From: Mucilaginibacter sp. Bleaf8
GTDB taxonomy: Bacteria; Bacteroidota; Bacteroidia; Sphingobacteriales; Sphingobacteriaceae
DNA: 64,000 bases
Assembly: GCF_018390515.1 (NCBI RefSeq)
Contig: NZ_JAHBBK010000001.1
Location: 248,001 to 312,000 of the forward strand
Reading direction: 5' to 3'
The position numbers and the translations under genes are program-made. Under the pieces are notes generated by a model. It was not told the DNA's origin, made no database searches, and was given only the letters and a program-made list of their open reading frames with translations. Below, in pieces: positions 46,115-54,743 of the stretch. Numbering within the stretch: the first letter of the stretch is position 1; each line of letters starts with the position of its first letter.

Positions 46115-48160
46115 ATGAAACTTAAATACTTACTAACAGCTATGCTTACGGCAGCATGCGTAATGCCTGCTTATACGCAATCCAAAACAGATGCATGGAT
46201 AATAAGTGCCGACAAAATAGATCCGTCAAACTATTATGGCATCACGGTAGCAAACGGCATGATCGGGTTAGTATCTGCGCCCGAACCCTTTAAGTTAAAA
46301 AGCGTAGTGTTAGCCGGTACGTATGACCAATATGGCCGGGGCCGGGTAAGCAATTTTTTGAACAGCTTCAATTTGCTGAACATGAATCTGGACATTAACG
46401 GCAGAAGAGTATCTGCTGCAGGTGCCAGCAATTTCCGGCAACAGCTGGATATGCAGCATGCGGCGTTCACTACCAGTTTTGATTATGGCACCGAAGCTGT
46501 AGTTAAATATACCTACTACTCGTTACGCCATCTTCCGTTCACGGTTTTAATGGATGTAACCATAACTGCCAAAAAAGACATCAACCTGTCGGCCTCCAGT
46601 GTGATGGAAGCGCCGGATGCCTTGCGCGAGGTACAAAACTATTATAATGAAATTGATCGTCCTCATACGACTATCAGCCTGTTAACATCAACAGGTAAGA
46701 GTCCGACTGGTAAACTTCAGCTGTGCTCATCCAATACATTTCTGTTTAATGAAAAACACGGCCAGGAGCCAAGGATAATACACGAGATATGGGATAGCAA
46801 TATGCACATGATGCGGTTTGGAAAGGCGCTTAAAAGCGGAGAAACTTATACTTTCTCTATCGCAGGCACCTCTATCTCATCTGCTCATCATGATGATCCG
46901 CTGAATGAAGCAGAACGCTTAACTATCTACGCGAAGCTGGAAGGACACGACAGGCTGCTCAAGTTTCACAACCAGGCCTGGGATGAACTTTGGAAGAGCG
47001 ATGTACAGATTGACGGTGACGACCAGGCACAGCAGGATATACACAGCATGATGTATCACTTGTATTCTTTTTCACGTGCCGGAACTTCTTTTTCGCCTTC
47101 GCCAATGGGTTTATCCGGCTTAGGCTACAATGGTCATGTATTTTGGGACACGGAAGTTTGGATGTATCCTGCCTTACTGGTGCTACATCCAGAAATAGCA
47201 CGCTCCGTGCTGGAATACCGTTTTGAACGGCTGGAAGCCGCAAAGCGTAATGCTTTTGCCAATGGCTTTAAAGGCGCTATGTATCCCTGGGAAAGTGCTG
47301 ATAAAGGCGTAGAGGAAACCCCCGTGTGGGCACTAAGCGGCCCCTTTGAACACCACATTACCGCCGATGTAGCTATTGCATTCTGGAACTACTACTGTAT
47401 AACGCAGGATAAGACATGGCTTAAAGAGCGGGGCTGGCCTGTACTTTCAGCTACTGCCGATTTTTGGGTAAGCCGAGTTGAACGGAACGGAAAAGGGCAT
47501 TATGATATCAAGAACGTAGTAGCCGCCGATGAGTGGGCGGAAAACGTAGACAACAACGCCTACACCAATGCAGCTGCTAAAGTGAATTTAGAATGCGCTA
47601 TAAAAGCAGCACAGCTGTTAGGAACAAATCAAAACCCCGAGTGGGCTACCGTAGCCCAAAATATTCCGCTGCTTACGCTGCCCAACGGCGTTACAAAAGA
47701 GCATGAAAGCTATAAAGGCGAAGGCATCAAGCAGGCTGACGTAAACCTACTGGCTTATCCTCTAAAAGTAATTACCAATAAGGAGCAGGTAAAAAAAGAT
47801 TTGGAGTATTACGAAACACGTATACCCAACGAGGGCACACCCGCCATGACGCAAGCCATCTTCTCATTACTGTATTCGAGATTAGGCAATGGCGAAAAGG
47901 CTTATCATTTTTTTAAGGATGCATATGAGCCCAATTTAAACCAACCGTTCAGGGTAATTGCAGAAACGAAAGGCGGAACCAATCCCTACTTTGCTACCGG
48001 TGCCGGGGGCATTATGCAAAGTATTTTAATGGGTTTTGGCGGGCTTGACATTACGGCAGCGGGGATAACACAAATTAAAACTACGTTACCTCCCAAATGG
48101 CGGTCATTAAAATTAACGGGTATTGGTCCGGACAGAAAAACCTACATCGTTAAACCGTAG
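46115..48160 (+). CDS. Secreted glycoside hydrolase family 65-like enzyme
   Basis: 681 residues. A signal peptide (1-22, ending PAYTQS) precedes a beta-sandwich N-terminal domain and an (alpha/alpha)6 barrel. HVFWDTEVWMYP at 341-352 and VVAADEWAEN (Glu473, the predicted general acid) are GH65 signatures. The family includes trehalose/kojibiose phosphorylases, acid trehalases and the glucosyl-galactosyl-hydroxylysine glucosidase. The resemblance here is to the hydrolase branch, on general pattern. An exported location fits breakdown of an alpha-glucoside in the periplasm. It follows the SusCD/FG-GAP block and probably belongs to the same utilisation locus. Confidence 0.85.
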   Translation: MKLKYLLTAMLTAACVMPAYTQSKTDAWIISADKIDPSNYYGITVANGMIGLVSAPEPFKLKSVVLAGTYDQYGRGRVSNFLNSFNLLNMNLDINGRRVSAAGASNFRQQLDMQHAAFTTSFDYGTEAVVKYTYYSLRHLPFTVLMDVTITAKKDINLSASSVMEAPDALREVQNYYNEIDRPHTTISLLTSTGKSPTGKLQLCSSNTFLFNEKHGQEPRIIHEIWDSNMHMMRFGKALKSGETYTFSIAGTSISSAHHDDPLNEAERLTIYAKLEGHDRLLKFHNQAWDELWKSDVQIDGDDQAQQDIHSMMYHLYSFSRAGTSFSPSPMGLSGLGYNGHVFWDTEVWMYPALLVLHPEIARSVLEYRFERLEAAKRNAFANGFKGAMYPWESADKGVEETPVWALSGPFEHHITADVAIAFWNYYCITQDKTWLKERGWPVLSATADFWVSRVERNGKGHYDIKNVVAADEWAENVDNNAYTNAAAKVNLECAIKAAQLLGTNQNPEWATVAQNIPLLTLPNGVTKEHESYKGEGIKQADVNLLAYPLKVITNKEQVKKDLEYYETRIPNEGTPAMTQAIFSLLYSRLGNGEKAYHFFKDAYEPNLNQPFRVIAETKGGTNPYFATGAGGIMQSILMGFGGLDITAAGITQIKTTLPPKWRSLKLTGIGPDRKTYIVKP

Positions 48161-48258
48161 TGCAGTGGCTTTTAATTGCTAATACAATATAAAGTTCAAT
48201 TACCACTTATCGCATGGCTGAACAACCAATTGTTTTATACTAACCCTTTATCGAAATT

Positions 48259-49605
48259 ATGAACCGTTTCATCATACTATTTGCAGGCATTTGGATATTG
48301 ACTTCGTCTTGTAAAAAAAATGATTACCGGCAATTGCTGCATAACCCTGATCTGTATGCCAACACCGTACATGAGTTAAACAGCGTAGTTATGGGGAATA
48401 ATTTCAGCCCGGTTGTAGCTTCCCGAAATTATGCTTATGCTAACATTGCCGGTTATGAGGTAATCGCAGCCGGATACCCAAAGCAATACCAATCACTGGC
48501 CCGGCAGCTAAATGAATTTAAAGGTGTACCGGCTGCCCCTAAAGGCAAAACAATAGACTTTGAATACGCAGCCATACTTGCCTTTTGCGAGGTTGGGCAA
48601 GCGGTAACATTTCCGGAAGGAAGCATGAAGGAATATGTAGACAGTCTTGATAAGCTTGCAGTAAGCCACGGTATGCCCGATGATGAACTTGCCAACACGA
48701 AAGCTTATGCTAAAAGTATAGCAGGTGCGGTTATTAAATGGAGCAAGGGTGATAATTATCTTCATACGCGCAGCGCATCAAAGTTTACCGTTAATAGCCA
48801 AGAGGGCCGTTGGATACCCACGCCACCCATGTATGCACAAGCTGTAGAGCCACATTGGATGGAAATAAGACCTATGGTTTTAGACAGAGCCTCGCAGTTC
48901 AGGGTACCGCCGCCGCCGAAATTTGATGTGCGAGATAAGAAAAGTAAATACTACCAGGAGGTAATGTATATCAAAAACACGGTTGAGCATCTAACCCCGG
49001 AGCAAAAACATATTGCCGACTTTTGGGATGATAATCCGGGCAAGATGAATGTATCAGGCCATGTTCAGTTTATCACTAAAAAGTTTTCTCCACCCGGCCA
49101 CTGGATGAGCATTACCGGTATTGCAGCTAAAAAGGTACATGCCGACTTTGGAACCACTGTTTGTGCTTATGCCAAAACAGCCATTGCCCTATTTGACGGT
49201 TTTATCCATTGCTGGGATGCAAAATACCTCTACAACACCATGCGGCCCGAAACTGCTATAAATAAATACATGGACATCAACTGGAGGCCCTACCTGCAAA
49301 CGCCCCCTTTTCCGGAATACACCTGCGGCCATTCAACGGTATCTTCTTCGGCTGCAGAAGCCCTCACCAGCGTTTTCGGAGATCATGTTGCCTACAAAGA
49401 CACATCAGAACTGGAGTTTGGTATTGAAAGCCGGTCTTTCCCGTCTTTCCGGGCAGCAGCTCTGGAAAACAACTGGGCTCGCTTTTACGGAGGACTGCAC
49501 TTCCATAATTCCTGCCAGATTGCACATTTTTATGGTAAAAAGGTTGGAGATTTAGTAGCCAATAAACTGACTATGAAATTAGATAGTAAGAAAACGGTAT
49601 TTTAA
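48259..49605 (+). CDS. Vanadium-dependent haloperoxidase-like / PAP2-superfamily lipoprotein
   Basis: 448 residues with lipobox Cys18 (LTSSCKK). The three PAP2/vanadium-haloperoxidase motifs are present in modified form. KYLYNTMRP (Lys322, Arg329) is intact. YTCGHSTVS carries Gly357-His358 but Cys in place of the usual Ser. ARFYGGLHF carries Arg408 and His414, with Ser where phosphatases have Asp. The core therefore binds phosphate or vanadate; whether it is a haloperoxidase or a phosphatase cannot be decided. It is 98 bases after the GH65 gene and probably the last gene of the locus. Confidence 0.85.
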   Translation: MNRFIILFAGIWILTSSCKKNDYRQLLHNPDLYANTVHELNSVVMGNNFSPVVASRNYAYANIAGYEVIAAGYPKQYQSLARQLNEFKGVPAAPKGKTIDFEYAAILAFCEVGQAVTFPEGSMKEYVDSLDKLAVSHGMPDDELANTKAYAKSIAGAVIKWSKGDNYLHTRSASKFTVNSQEGRWIPTPPMYAQAVEPHWMEIRPMVLDRASQFRVPPPPKFDVRDKKSKYYQEVMYIKNTVEHLTPEQKHIADFWDDNPGKMNVSGHVQFITKKFSPPGHWMSITGIAAKKVHADFGTTVCAYAKTAIALFDGFIHCWDAKYLYNTMRPETAINKYMDINWRPYLQTPPFPEYTCGHSTVSSSAAEALTSVFGDHVAYKDTSELEFGIESRSFPSFRAAALENNWARFYGGLHFHNSCQIAHFYGKKVGDLVANKLTMKLDSKKTVF

Positions 49606-49692
49606 TACCCTTTGACCAGAGTAATTTCCCAAGTTTTTTGAATGTATATCTCAGATAAAAACAATGTCAACCACTACCTCCTTTATAAAAAT

Positions 49693-50457
49693 CTAGAACA
49701 ATGGCCGCCCCTGTAACGCATTAAATAGCAGCAATAATACGATCACAAAGTAAATCAATGCAAAAACAATAGTTGGCTTTGCGCTTTTCATCCCATTTAT
49801 CAACGCGAACAAGGGTATCATCTGCAAGGCATGCATTCCCATAAAATGCGCAATCCGCAGATCGCCAGCAATGCGGCTCCAGTTAAACAGCGGCAGACCG
49901 GGGCTGCCATCAGCAGCGCCAACGGTGTGTGCCATTTTTGCCGCCATTACACCGCCCTCCAAGGCAAAAAAGCATGCCATAATGATCCCCAATCTGATGG
50001 CCCACAACATAGCTGGCGATATTTGCACAGCTTTTACCTTGAAGAATTTTATGCCTATATATAGCGCAAATAAAGTTTGGGAAACGATTACTATTCCCAT
50101 CAAGTTAAAAACTAAAAGGTTGTAATGGCTTGAGTTGTTGTAATGCGATAGCTGGCCCCGGGCGGCTTGTGACGCAATTGCCGCCATCTCAAAGCTCATG
50201 GCAAATGCCGTAAACCGCGCAAACCGTCTCCTTAAGCGCTCAAACGGAAGGTACTGCAACAATAGTGGCCAGGTTAAACAGTATAAAGCTATGGATAAAG
50301 CGAATTTGACAGGCTTTATCCAGAGGTTTACACCCAACAGTTGCCGCTGGTCAAATAAAGCAACAACAATTAGTATCACAAACAATGCAAGATGCGCCAC
50401 ACCGAAGAAGTATAATACGGGACTAATGACCTTGATCCGGTTGAGTAATGTTTTCAT
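49693..50457 (-). CDS. Multi-pass membrane protein, unknown function
   Basis: The ATG at 50457 (MKTLLNRIKVIS) gives 254 residues with about seven hydrophobic segments. It contains FLYLF-like aromatic stretches, a conserved-looking YNNSSHYNLLVFNLMG, and HFMGMHALQMIPLFAL near the end. The open frame extends upstream to 50691, but that part reads through the preceding ABA4-like gene in another frame and is not protein. ATGA (50457-50454) overlaps that gene's restored stop, so the two are translationally coupled. No family is recognised with certainty. Confidence 0.75.
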   Translation of the reverse strand: MKTLLNRIKVISPVLYFFGVAHLALFVILIVVALFDQRQLLGVNLWIKPVKFALSIALYCLTWPLLLQYLPFERLRRRFARFTAFAMSFEMAAIASQAARGQLSHYNNSSHYNLLVFNLMGIVIVSQTLFALYIGIKFFKVKAVQISPAMLWAIRLGIIMACFFALEGGVMAAKMAHTVGAADGSPGLPLFNWSRIAGDLRIAHFMGMHALQMIPLFALINGMKSAKPTIVFALIYFVIVLLLLFNALQGRPLF

Positions 50458-50869
50458 GATACCGTTTTTGTTTTTTGGATGATTTGATAAAACAGAAAAC
50501 CATAAGGCCCAAACATAAAAGTCAATACCAGGCAGGGGATGACCAGCCAATGGAAATGGCTTTTTTATTGGCCGACCGGATAATGGCGAAGCCAATGAGC
50601 AGGTCAAACGCCAGGTAGTGTACCCAGCCAGCCAGCAACAGGCGGTCATCAGCAAAAAGAGTGCGGACCTGTTGCAATGAGCTGAATCCACCTCCTGTAA
50701 TGCGAAAAAAGCCGGCTATATAAACACAATAGATTACGGAAAGAAGAATGGGCACAACAGGATATTTAATTGAACATTGTGTTACTTTCCATTTAGGAAA
50801 AATGATTAATAACAACCATTGCAAAGCTGCGATTGTGCTGGCAAGTGAAAATATTTGCGAAGTGGGCAT
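50454..50869 (-). pseudogene. ABA4-like membrane protein gene, frameshifted
   Basis: From the ATG at 50869 (MPTSQIFSLAST) the frame reads LLSVIYCVYIAGFFRIT, LFADDRLLLAGWVHYLAFDL and IIRSANKK, the start and centre of an ABA4-like protein (DUF4281, about 140 residues, four membrane segments). After an A6 run (T6 at 50561-50566 on the plus strand) it reads GWSSPAWY and stops at 50522. One extra A restores the expected family ending HWLVIPCLVLTFMFGPYG and FLFYQIIQK, and a TGA at 50456-50454 that overlaps the next gene's ATG. It is either a real single-base deletion, a phase-variable site, or a sequencing error. Confidence 0.8.
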
Positions 50870-50968
50870 AGAGCGTTTAATTAAGTGCGTGATTGTTTGC
50901 ACAGCACAAAAATGCACTCATTGAAGCCCTTTAAAAATGTTGCCGGGTTAAAAACCGATAAAAGTTTA

Positions 50969-51559
50969 TTAACCTATGTTAACTTTCATTTTACCAACCT
51001 CGGCACGAATACGGCTGAGGCTTTGCGGCTGTATACCGAGATAGGAGGCGATCAGATGCTGTGGCAATCTTTCAAAGATGTGTGGCCGGCTATTTAGTAA
51101 AGCGATATAACGTTCTTTAGCGGTTTGCAGCATCAGGTTGCGCTTGCTCCTGGCCGTGGCCAGGAAAAGTTTTTCGGCCATCAGGCGGCCAAACCTTTCA
51201 AAGCGCTGGCTGTGTTTGTACAAGGTTTGCATGTCTGTATAGCTAAGCGTGTAAAGCTCACAATCTTCAAGCGCCTCAATATAATCAGGGGAGGGGGTTT
51301 GCAGTAAAAAGCTTTCATAATCGCCTAACCATTCGCCTTCAAAAGCGAATCCTATGGTATGGTCACCTTTTTCACTTTTAGAAAAATAACGTAAGCCACC
51401 TTTGCTTACCAGCACCATGTTATTACAAACCCGGCCCTCTTTTAAATAAAGATCATACTTTTTCAGGCTTAATGGCTTAAGCTTCTGCATGAACAAGAAT
51501 AGCTCTTCATCAGAAAAATCAACAAGTGTGCGCAATGATTCAGTAATTACCTCGTACAT
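50969..51559 (-). CDS. Crp/Fnr-family transcriptional regulator
   Basis: 196 residues. The cyclic-nucleotide-binding-like beta-roll (about 15-120) contains NNMVLVSKGGLRYFS and YIEALEDCELYTLSYTD. The C-terminal winged helix is short, with LPQHLIASYLGIQPQSLSRIRAEVG as its recognition part. The cNMP-binding arginine pattern is not evident, so the effector is unknown. A second Crp/Fnr gene lies 38 bases upstream on the same strand. The pair may control the neighbouring membrane genes (inference). Confidence 0.88.
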   Translation of the reverse strand: MYEVITESLRTLVDFSDEELFLFMQKLKPLSLKKYDLYLKEGRVCNNMVLVSKGGLRYFSKSEKGDHTIGFAFEGEWLGDYESFLLQTPSPDYIEALEDCELYTLSYTDMQTLYKHSQRFERFGRLMAEKLFLATARSKRNLMLQTAKERYIALLNSRPHIFERLPQHLIASYLGIQPQSLSRIRAEVGKMKVNIG

Positions 51560-51597
51560 TCTTATTTAGTTATTTATCAGCATACAAGATTAAATAT

Positions 51598-52179
51598 TCA
51601 AACCTTCTTTCTTATCCTGCTCAAATGCTCAGGCGTTACGCCTAAATAGGATGCGATGTAATACTGGGGCACTTGCTGAACAATTTGCGGATAAGCCGCC
51701 GCAAAATCACGATACTGCTCCTCGTGCGTAGTGGCAATGATTTTCTTGCGTTTTGCTTCTACACCGCAAAACACCCTTTCAATGATCAGCCTACCGAAGC
51801 GTTCCCACACTTTATACTTATCAAATAATGAATTGATGCCCTCTTTCCTGAGTATCAGCAGATCTACATCTGTTAGCGCCTCCAGGTATTGTATTGTGGG
51901 CGTTTTCATAATAAAACTTTGATAGTCAGTAATGAATTGATTATCAGAAACAAAGTCTACGGTAGTCTCCTTGCCGTTTTGGAAAGAATATTCCCTGATA
52001 ACACCGGTGTTTATAAAAGCAATAAAATTACAGGTCTGTCCTTTTTCCAAAAGCAACTGTTTTTTCCGTAGTTGTTTAACCTGTACAATATTGGCAAAGG
52101 CTTCCCATTCTTCCGCATTTGGCTGAACGATCTGTCTGATGAATGCTTCGATCTTGGTCAGGTTTTGTGGGGTGCTCAT
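51598..52179 (-). CDS. Crp/Fnr-family transcriptional regulator, tandem copy
   Basis: 193 residues. The beta-roll has NFIAFINTGVIREYS and TIQYLEALTDVDLLILRKEG. The DNA-binding end has VPQYYIASYLGVTPEHLSRIRKKV. It is similar in layout and length to the downstream regulator but not close in sequence. In Bacteroidota, regulators of this type often respond to small molecules other than cAMP. The gene stands about 125 bases from the secreted fumarylacetoacetase-fold gene on the same strand. Confidence 0.88.
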   Translation of the reverse strand: MSTPQNLTKIEAFIRQIVQPNAEEWEAFANIVQVKQLRKKQLLLEKGQTCNFIAFINTGVIREYSFQNGKETTVDFVSDNQFITDYQSFIMKTPTIQYLEALTDVDLLILRKEGINSLFDKYKVWERFGRLIIERVFCGVEAKRKKIIATTHEEQYRDFAAAYPQIVQQVPQYYIASYLGVTPEHLSRIRKKV

Positions 52180-52305
52180 GGAGTGGTATTAATTATGAAC
52201 AGGCGATTTTCGTTTAAATTATTTCACGACAAAGCGGGTAGGTGACATCAAGCGCCAACCAACCCGCCAACAAGATACCGGTTTTCTGTTACGATCACAT
52301 TCACT

Positions 52306-53535
52306 CTAATCTTTAATGCTTGTTTTTATTGTTCCAAGGAAGCTAATGGAACTTTCCACAAAATCACCCGGTTTAAGATAACGTGGATTTGTGTACTCTT
52401 TTTTCAGGTACTGCTGCAAAATATAAGGATGCATTTTTACCCTGAAAAACCCGCCGGTAAAAATGTATTTCATTACGGCACCAAAAATAAAACCTTTAGT
52501 TGGGGCATTAAATACCACGCCCGACGGCGTGCCGGTAATAATAATACTATTTGCCGGGATGCAGTTGCCTTCAAACAGCTTTACCATTTTACCCTGGTAA
52601 TAACTTTTGATTTTTCCTTTTACAGCAAGGGATTGTTCAATGATCTTGTCAATATTCCAGACCATATCTTTCGCGCTTCCGCTCTGCCGTATATGCCCGT
52701 TAACCGAAAGCTGAAGATGCAGTTCTTTTACAAATGCACGCCAATCTTTTGGAACTACTATGTAAGGGCCTGTGGGCAAAAAGCCCTTCTTGCTTTTAGC
52801 GTCCGGAAATCCTTTGCCGCCAGTAACGTTCCGACTGTCCATTTTCTGCATAAGCGTAGCCCGGTCTGTAAAATCATTGACTACTAAAAAGCCAACCATC
52901 ATGTGGTTAATATCTGCAACTGAACATACGGCCGTCGGGAAAGCTATGCCCAATTCTACCTCATGGTCTAAAAGCCAGCCCCTGGTGTAGGGCAACTGAT
53001 GAATAGCAGGGTCCGTGCTTACAAACTTCGGGAACATAAATGGTTTTACCTGTCCCGTTTCTTTGCCATGCTCGGCATAATTAATACCGATAGCTAAATG
53101 TTCTCTTCCTGCAACGCTGGGTAAGAGGTCTTTGTGGCTTATGATTACTTTATTTGAAGTTGTACGTATAATTTTCACCACCTCATCAAATGTTAAATTC
53201 CTGATCACATCAAATGAATTGCGGTCGTATCGTTTTAGCTCAGCGCTAAGGTCTATACCGGTAATATGTATACCGTCATCTTCTAAAACAGCAAGTGTAT
53301 GAACGTGTCCGTCTTTGCTGAAACGGCTCAGCGTTAGCGCCTCTTCAGGTCTTTTAATCGCAGGTGCCTGTTTACCGGAATTAATCCCCTTAACTAATAT
53401 GTTATTGTTGCTGCTGAATTGTTGTTTGCGCGATTTGCGTATCTCCCAATCAGGTAAAGGCTCGGAAAAGGCAGGGTAGGTGTTTAACAGGGTCAGCATT
53501 CCGCCAACAGTCAAACTAATTAATATTCTGATCAT
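52306..53535 (-). CDS. Exported fumarylacetoacetate-hydrolase-fold protein
   Basis: 409 residues. A signal peptide (1-24, ending YPAFSEP) precedes a linker and a fumarylacetoacetase (FAH) C-terminal-type domain (about 145-400). The metal ligands Glu192, Glu194 (DHEVELGIAF) and Asp221 (VVNDFTDRA) are present, followed by GKGFPDAKSKKG, GPYIV and ITGTPSGVVF. FAH-fold enzymes cleave or hydrate beta-keto acids and related molecules. An exported member is unusual. It lies 20 bases downstream of the outer-membrane barrel gene and is probably co-transcribed with it. Confidence 0.87.
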   Translation of the reverse strand: MIRILISLTVGGMLTLLNTYPAFSEPLPDWEIRKSRKQQFSSNNNILVKGINSGKQAPAIKRPEEALTLSRFSKDGHVHTLAVLEDDGIHITGIDLSAELKRYDRNSFDVIRNLTFDEVVKIIRTTSNKVIISHKDLLPSVAGREHLAIGINYAEHGKETGQVKPFMFPKFVSTDPAIHQLPYTRGWLLDHEVELGIAFPTAVCSVADINHMMVGFLVVNDFTDRATLMQKMDSRNVTGGKGFPDAKSKKGFLPTGPYIVVPKDWRAFVKELHLQLSVNGHIRQSGSAKDMVWNIDKIIEQSLAVKGKIKSYYQGKMVKLFEGNCIPANSIIITGTPSGVVFNAPTKGFIFGAVMKYIFTGGFFRVKMHPYILQQYLKKEYTNPRYLKPGDFVESSISFLGTIKTSIKD

Positions 53536-53555
53536 GATATATAGATATTTGATGC

Positions 53556-54527
53556 TTACTTTTTACCCGGAAAAATGCGGTAGCTCAATCCAATCTTGAA
53601 TGACAGCCCTGTAGATACTTCGGGATTGATAGGGGCAACCCGGTCGCCCAGTTCATAAAAATCTATGAACCCTTTGGCCTTGTCCGTCTTGTTGTATATC
53701 TCCATATTCCTGATCAGCGTATAAGCAGCGGTAGCTCTGATGGCCCAGTTTGCAGAAATGTAGCGTTCGGCAAAAAGCCCTGGGTTAACCGTGTTGTACT
53801 CAAAGTACCGGTCCTGGTTATTCAGTCTGTACGTTGCGTTCTGAACAAACAGATTAAAACCTGCATTCACCTTTTCGTTCACCGCATAGCTGGCGGTAAA
53901 GCTGTGCGGAATATCACCGAATAACTGCCATTTGTTATTCACCTTCCAGTCCATGCCCACCAAGGCAACATACTGTGAACCATAAAACTGCTGGCGGTAA
54001 CCTGCCACCGCCCGCCATGTAATATTATCACTTGCCCTCCAGCTTCCGCGTACAATAGCACCAAACTTGATATCCGAACTTTTAACATTCTCATAGTCAC
54101 TGTTCATGGTTGGTGTAAGCAAGGCGGTGAGGTTAAAAGTTTTGCTGACCATTGTGCTGTAACCGAATGTAGGGGAGATGCTGTAGACTCTTTTTACCTC
54201 AAAATTAGGATGTGTTCCTGAAAAGTTGAAAGCCTCCAGATTGCCGCCTACAATCAGATATTTGGATTTATTTGGTGTAAGGAAAATAGGTAGGCTTGTG
54301 CTCACTTTTAAGTTGTTACCCGTGAATTGCTGCTTGTCGGCTGGCATTTCAATTTTCATGGGCATGTGTTCATAACTGATGTTTACGCCTTCAACATAGC
54401 CCTGGCCGTAGCTCAATACCGGAAGTAACGTTATCAAAAGGGAAACCATGGGCAGGAAGATGGTAGCTAAGCCGGCTTTTTTGATCAGCGGATAGGGTGC
54501 TGATAGATTTTGGGTGTTCAGTTTCAT
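53556..54527 (-). CDS. Outer-membrane beta-barrel protein (DUF6268-like)
   Basis: 323 residues. The hydrophobic stretch AGLATIFLPMVSLLITLLPV ends with SYGQ and probably forms a signal peptide with a long n-region. The body shows many amphipathic strands, with SLPIFLTPNKSKYLIVGG, YRQQFYGSQYVALVGMDWK and a barrel-like end SFKIGLSYRIFPGKK. The pattern resembles DUF6268, named from memory and not checked. It would be a small outer-membrane channel or anchor; function unknown. It is transcribed ahead of the FAH-fold gene with a 20-base gap. Confidence 0.72.
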   Translation of the reverse strand: MKLNTQNLSAPYPLIKKAGLATIFLPMVSLLITLLPVLSYGQGYVEGVNISYEHMPMKIEMPADKQQFTGNNLKVSTSLPIFLTPNKSKYLIVGGNLEAFNFSGTHPNFEVKRVYSISPTFGYSTMVSKTFNLTALLTPTMNSDYENVKSSDIKFGAIVRGSWRASDNITWRAVAGYRQQFYGSQYVALVGMDWKVNNKWQLFGDIPHSFTASYAVNEKVNAGFNLFVQNATYRLNNQDRYFEYNTVNPGLFAERYISANWAIRATAAYTLIRNMEIYNKTDKAKGFIDFYELGDRVAPINPEVSTGLSFKIGLSYRIFPGKK

Positions 54528-54568
54528 TCGTTGTGAGATTGATTTTTGTTATCCTCGATGGAATGGAA

Positions 54569-54576
54569 CAAAGCTA
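54569..54576 (-). promoter_or_regulatory. Candidate -7 box of the outer-membrane barrel/FAH operon
   Basis: CAAAGCTA on the plus strand reads TAGCTTTG on the minus strand, an exact TAnnTTTG match about 42 bases before the barrel ATG. No clear TTTG partner is seen. Confidence 0.4.
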
Positions 54577-54695
54577 TCTGCGCTCACCCCGGAACTCATT
54601 GATGTTTATCAATAATGGAAAAACCGAGTCGTGATCTGCTTTAAACTATGTATACAGGACTTTTAAGCAAAGTGAATTAGGCCTTCTGAACAAAG

Positions 54696-54723
54696 TTTGG
54701 CAATTATAGGCGGCCTACTTTTG
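54696..54723 (+). promoter_or_regulatory. Promoter of the SDR gene, Bacteroidota type
   Basis: A TTTG box at 54696-54699 and TACTTTTG at 54716-54723 are 16 bases apart, close to the usual spacing. The expected start of transcription is about 15 bases before the ATG. Confidence 0.55.
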
Positions 54724-54743
54724 TATCAATAATTTGATCAAAA

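Noticed and set aside
50458..50691. N-terminal extension of the 254-residue membrane protein
   Set aside because: It reads through the ABA4-like gene in another frame; the restored ABA4 stop overlaps the internal ATG at 50457.
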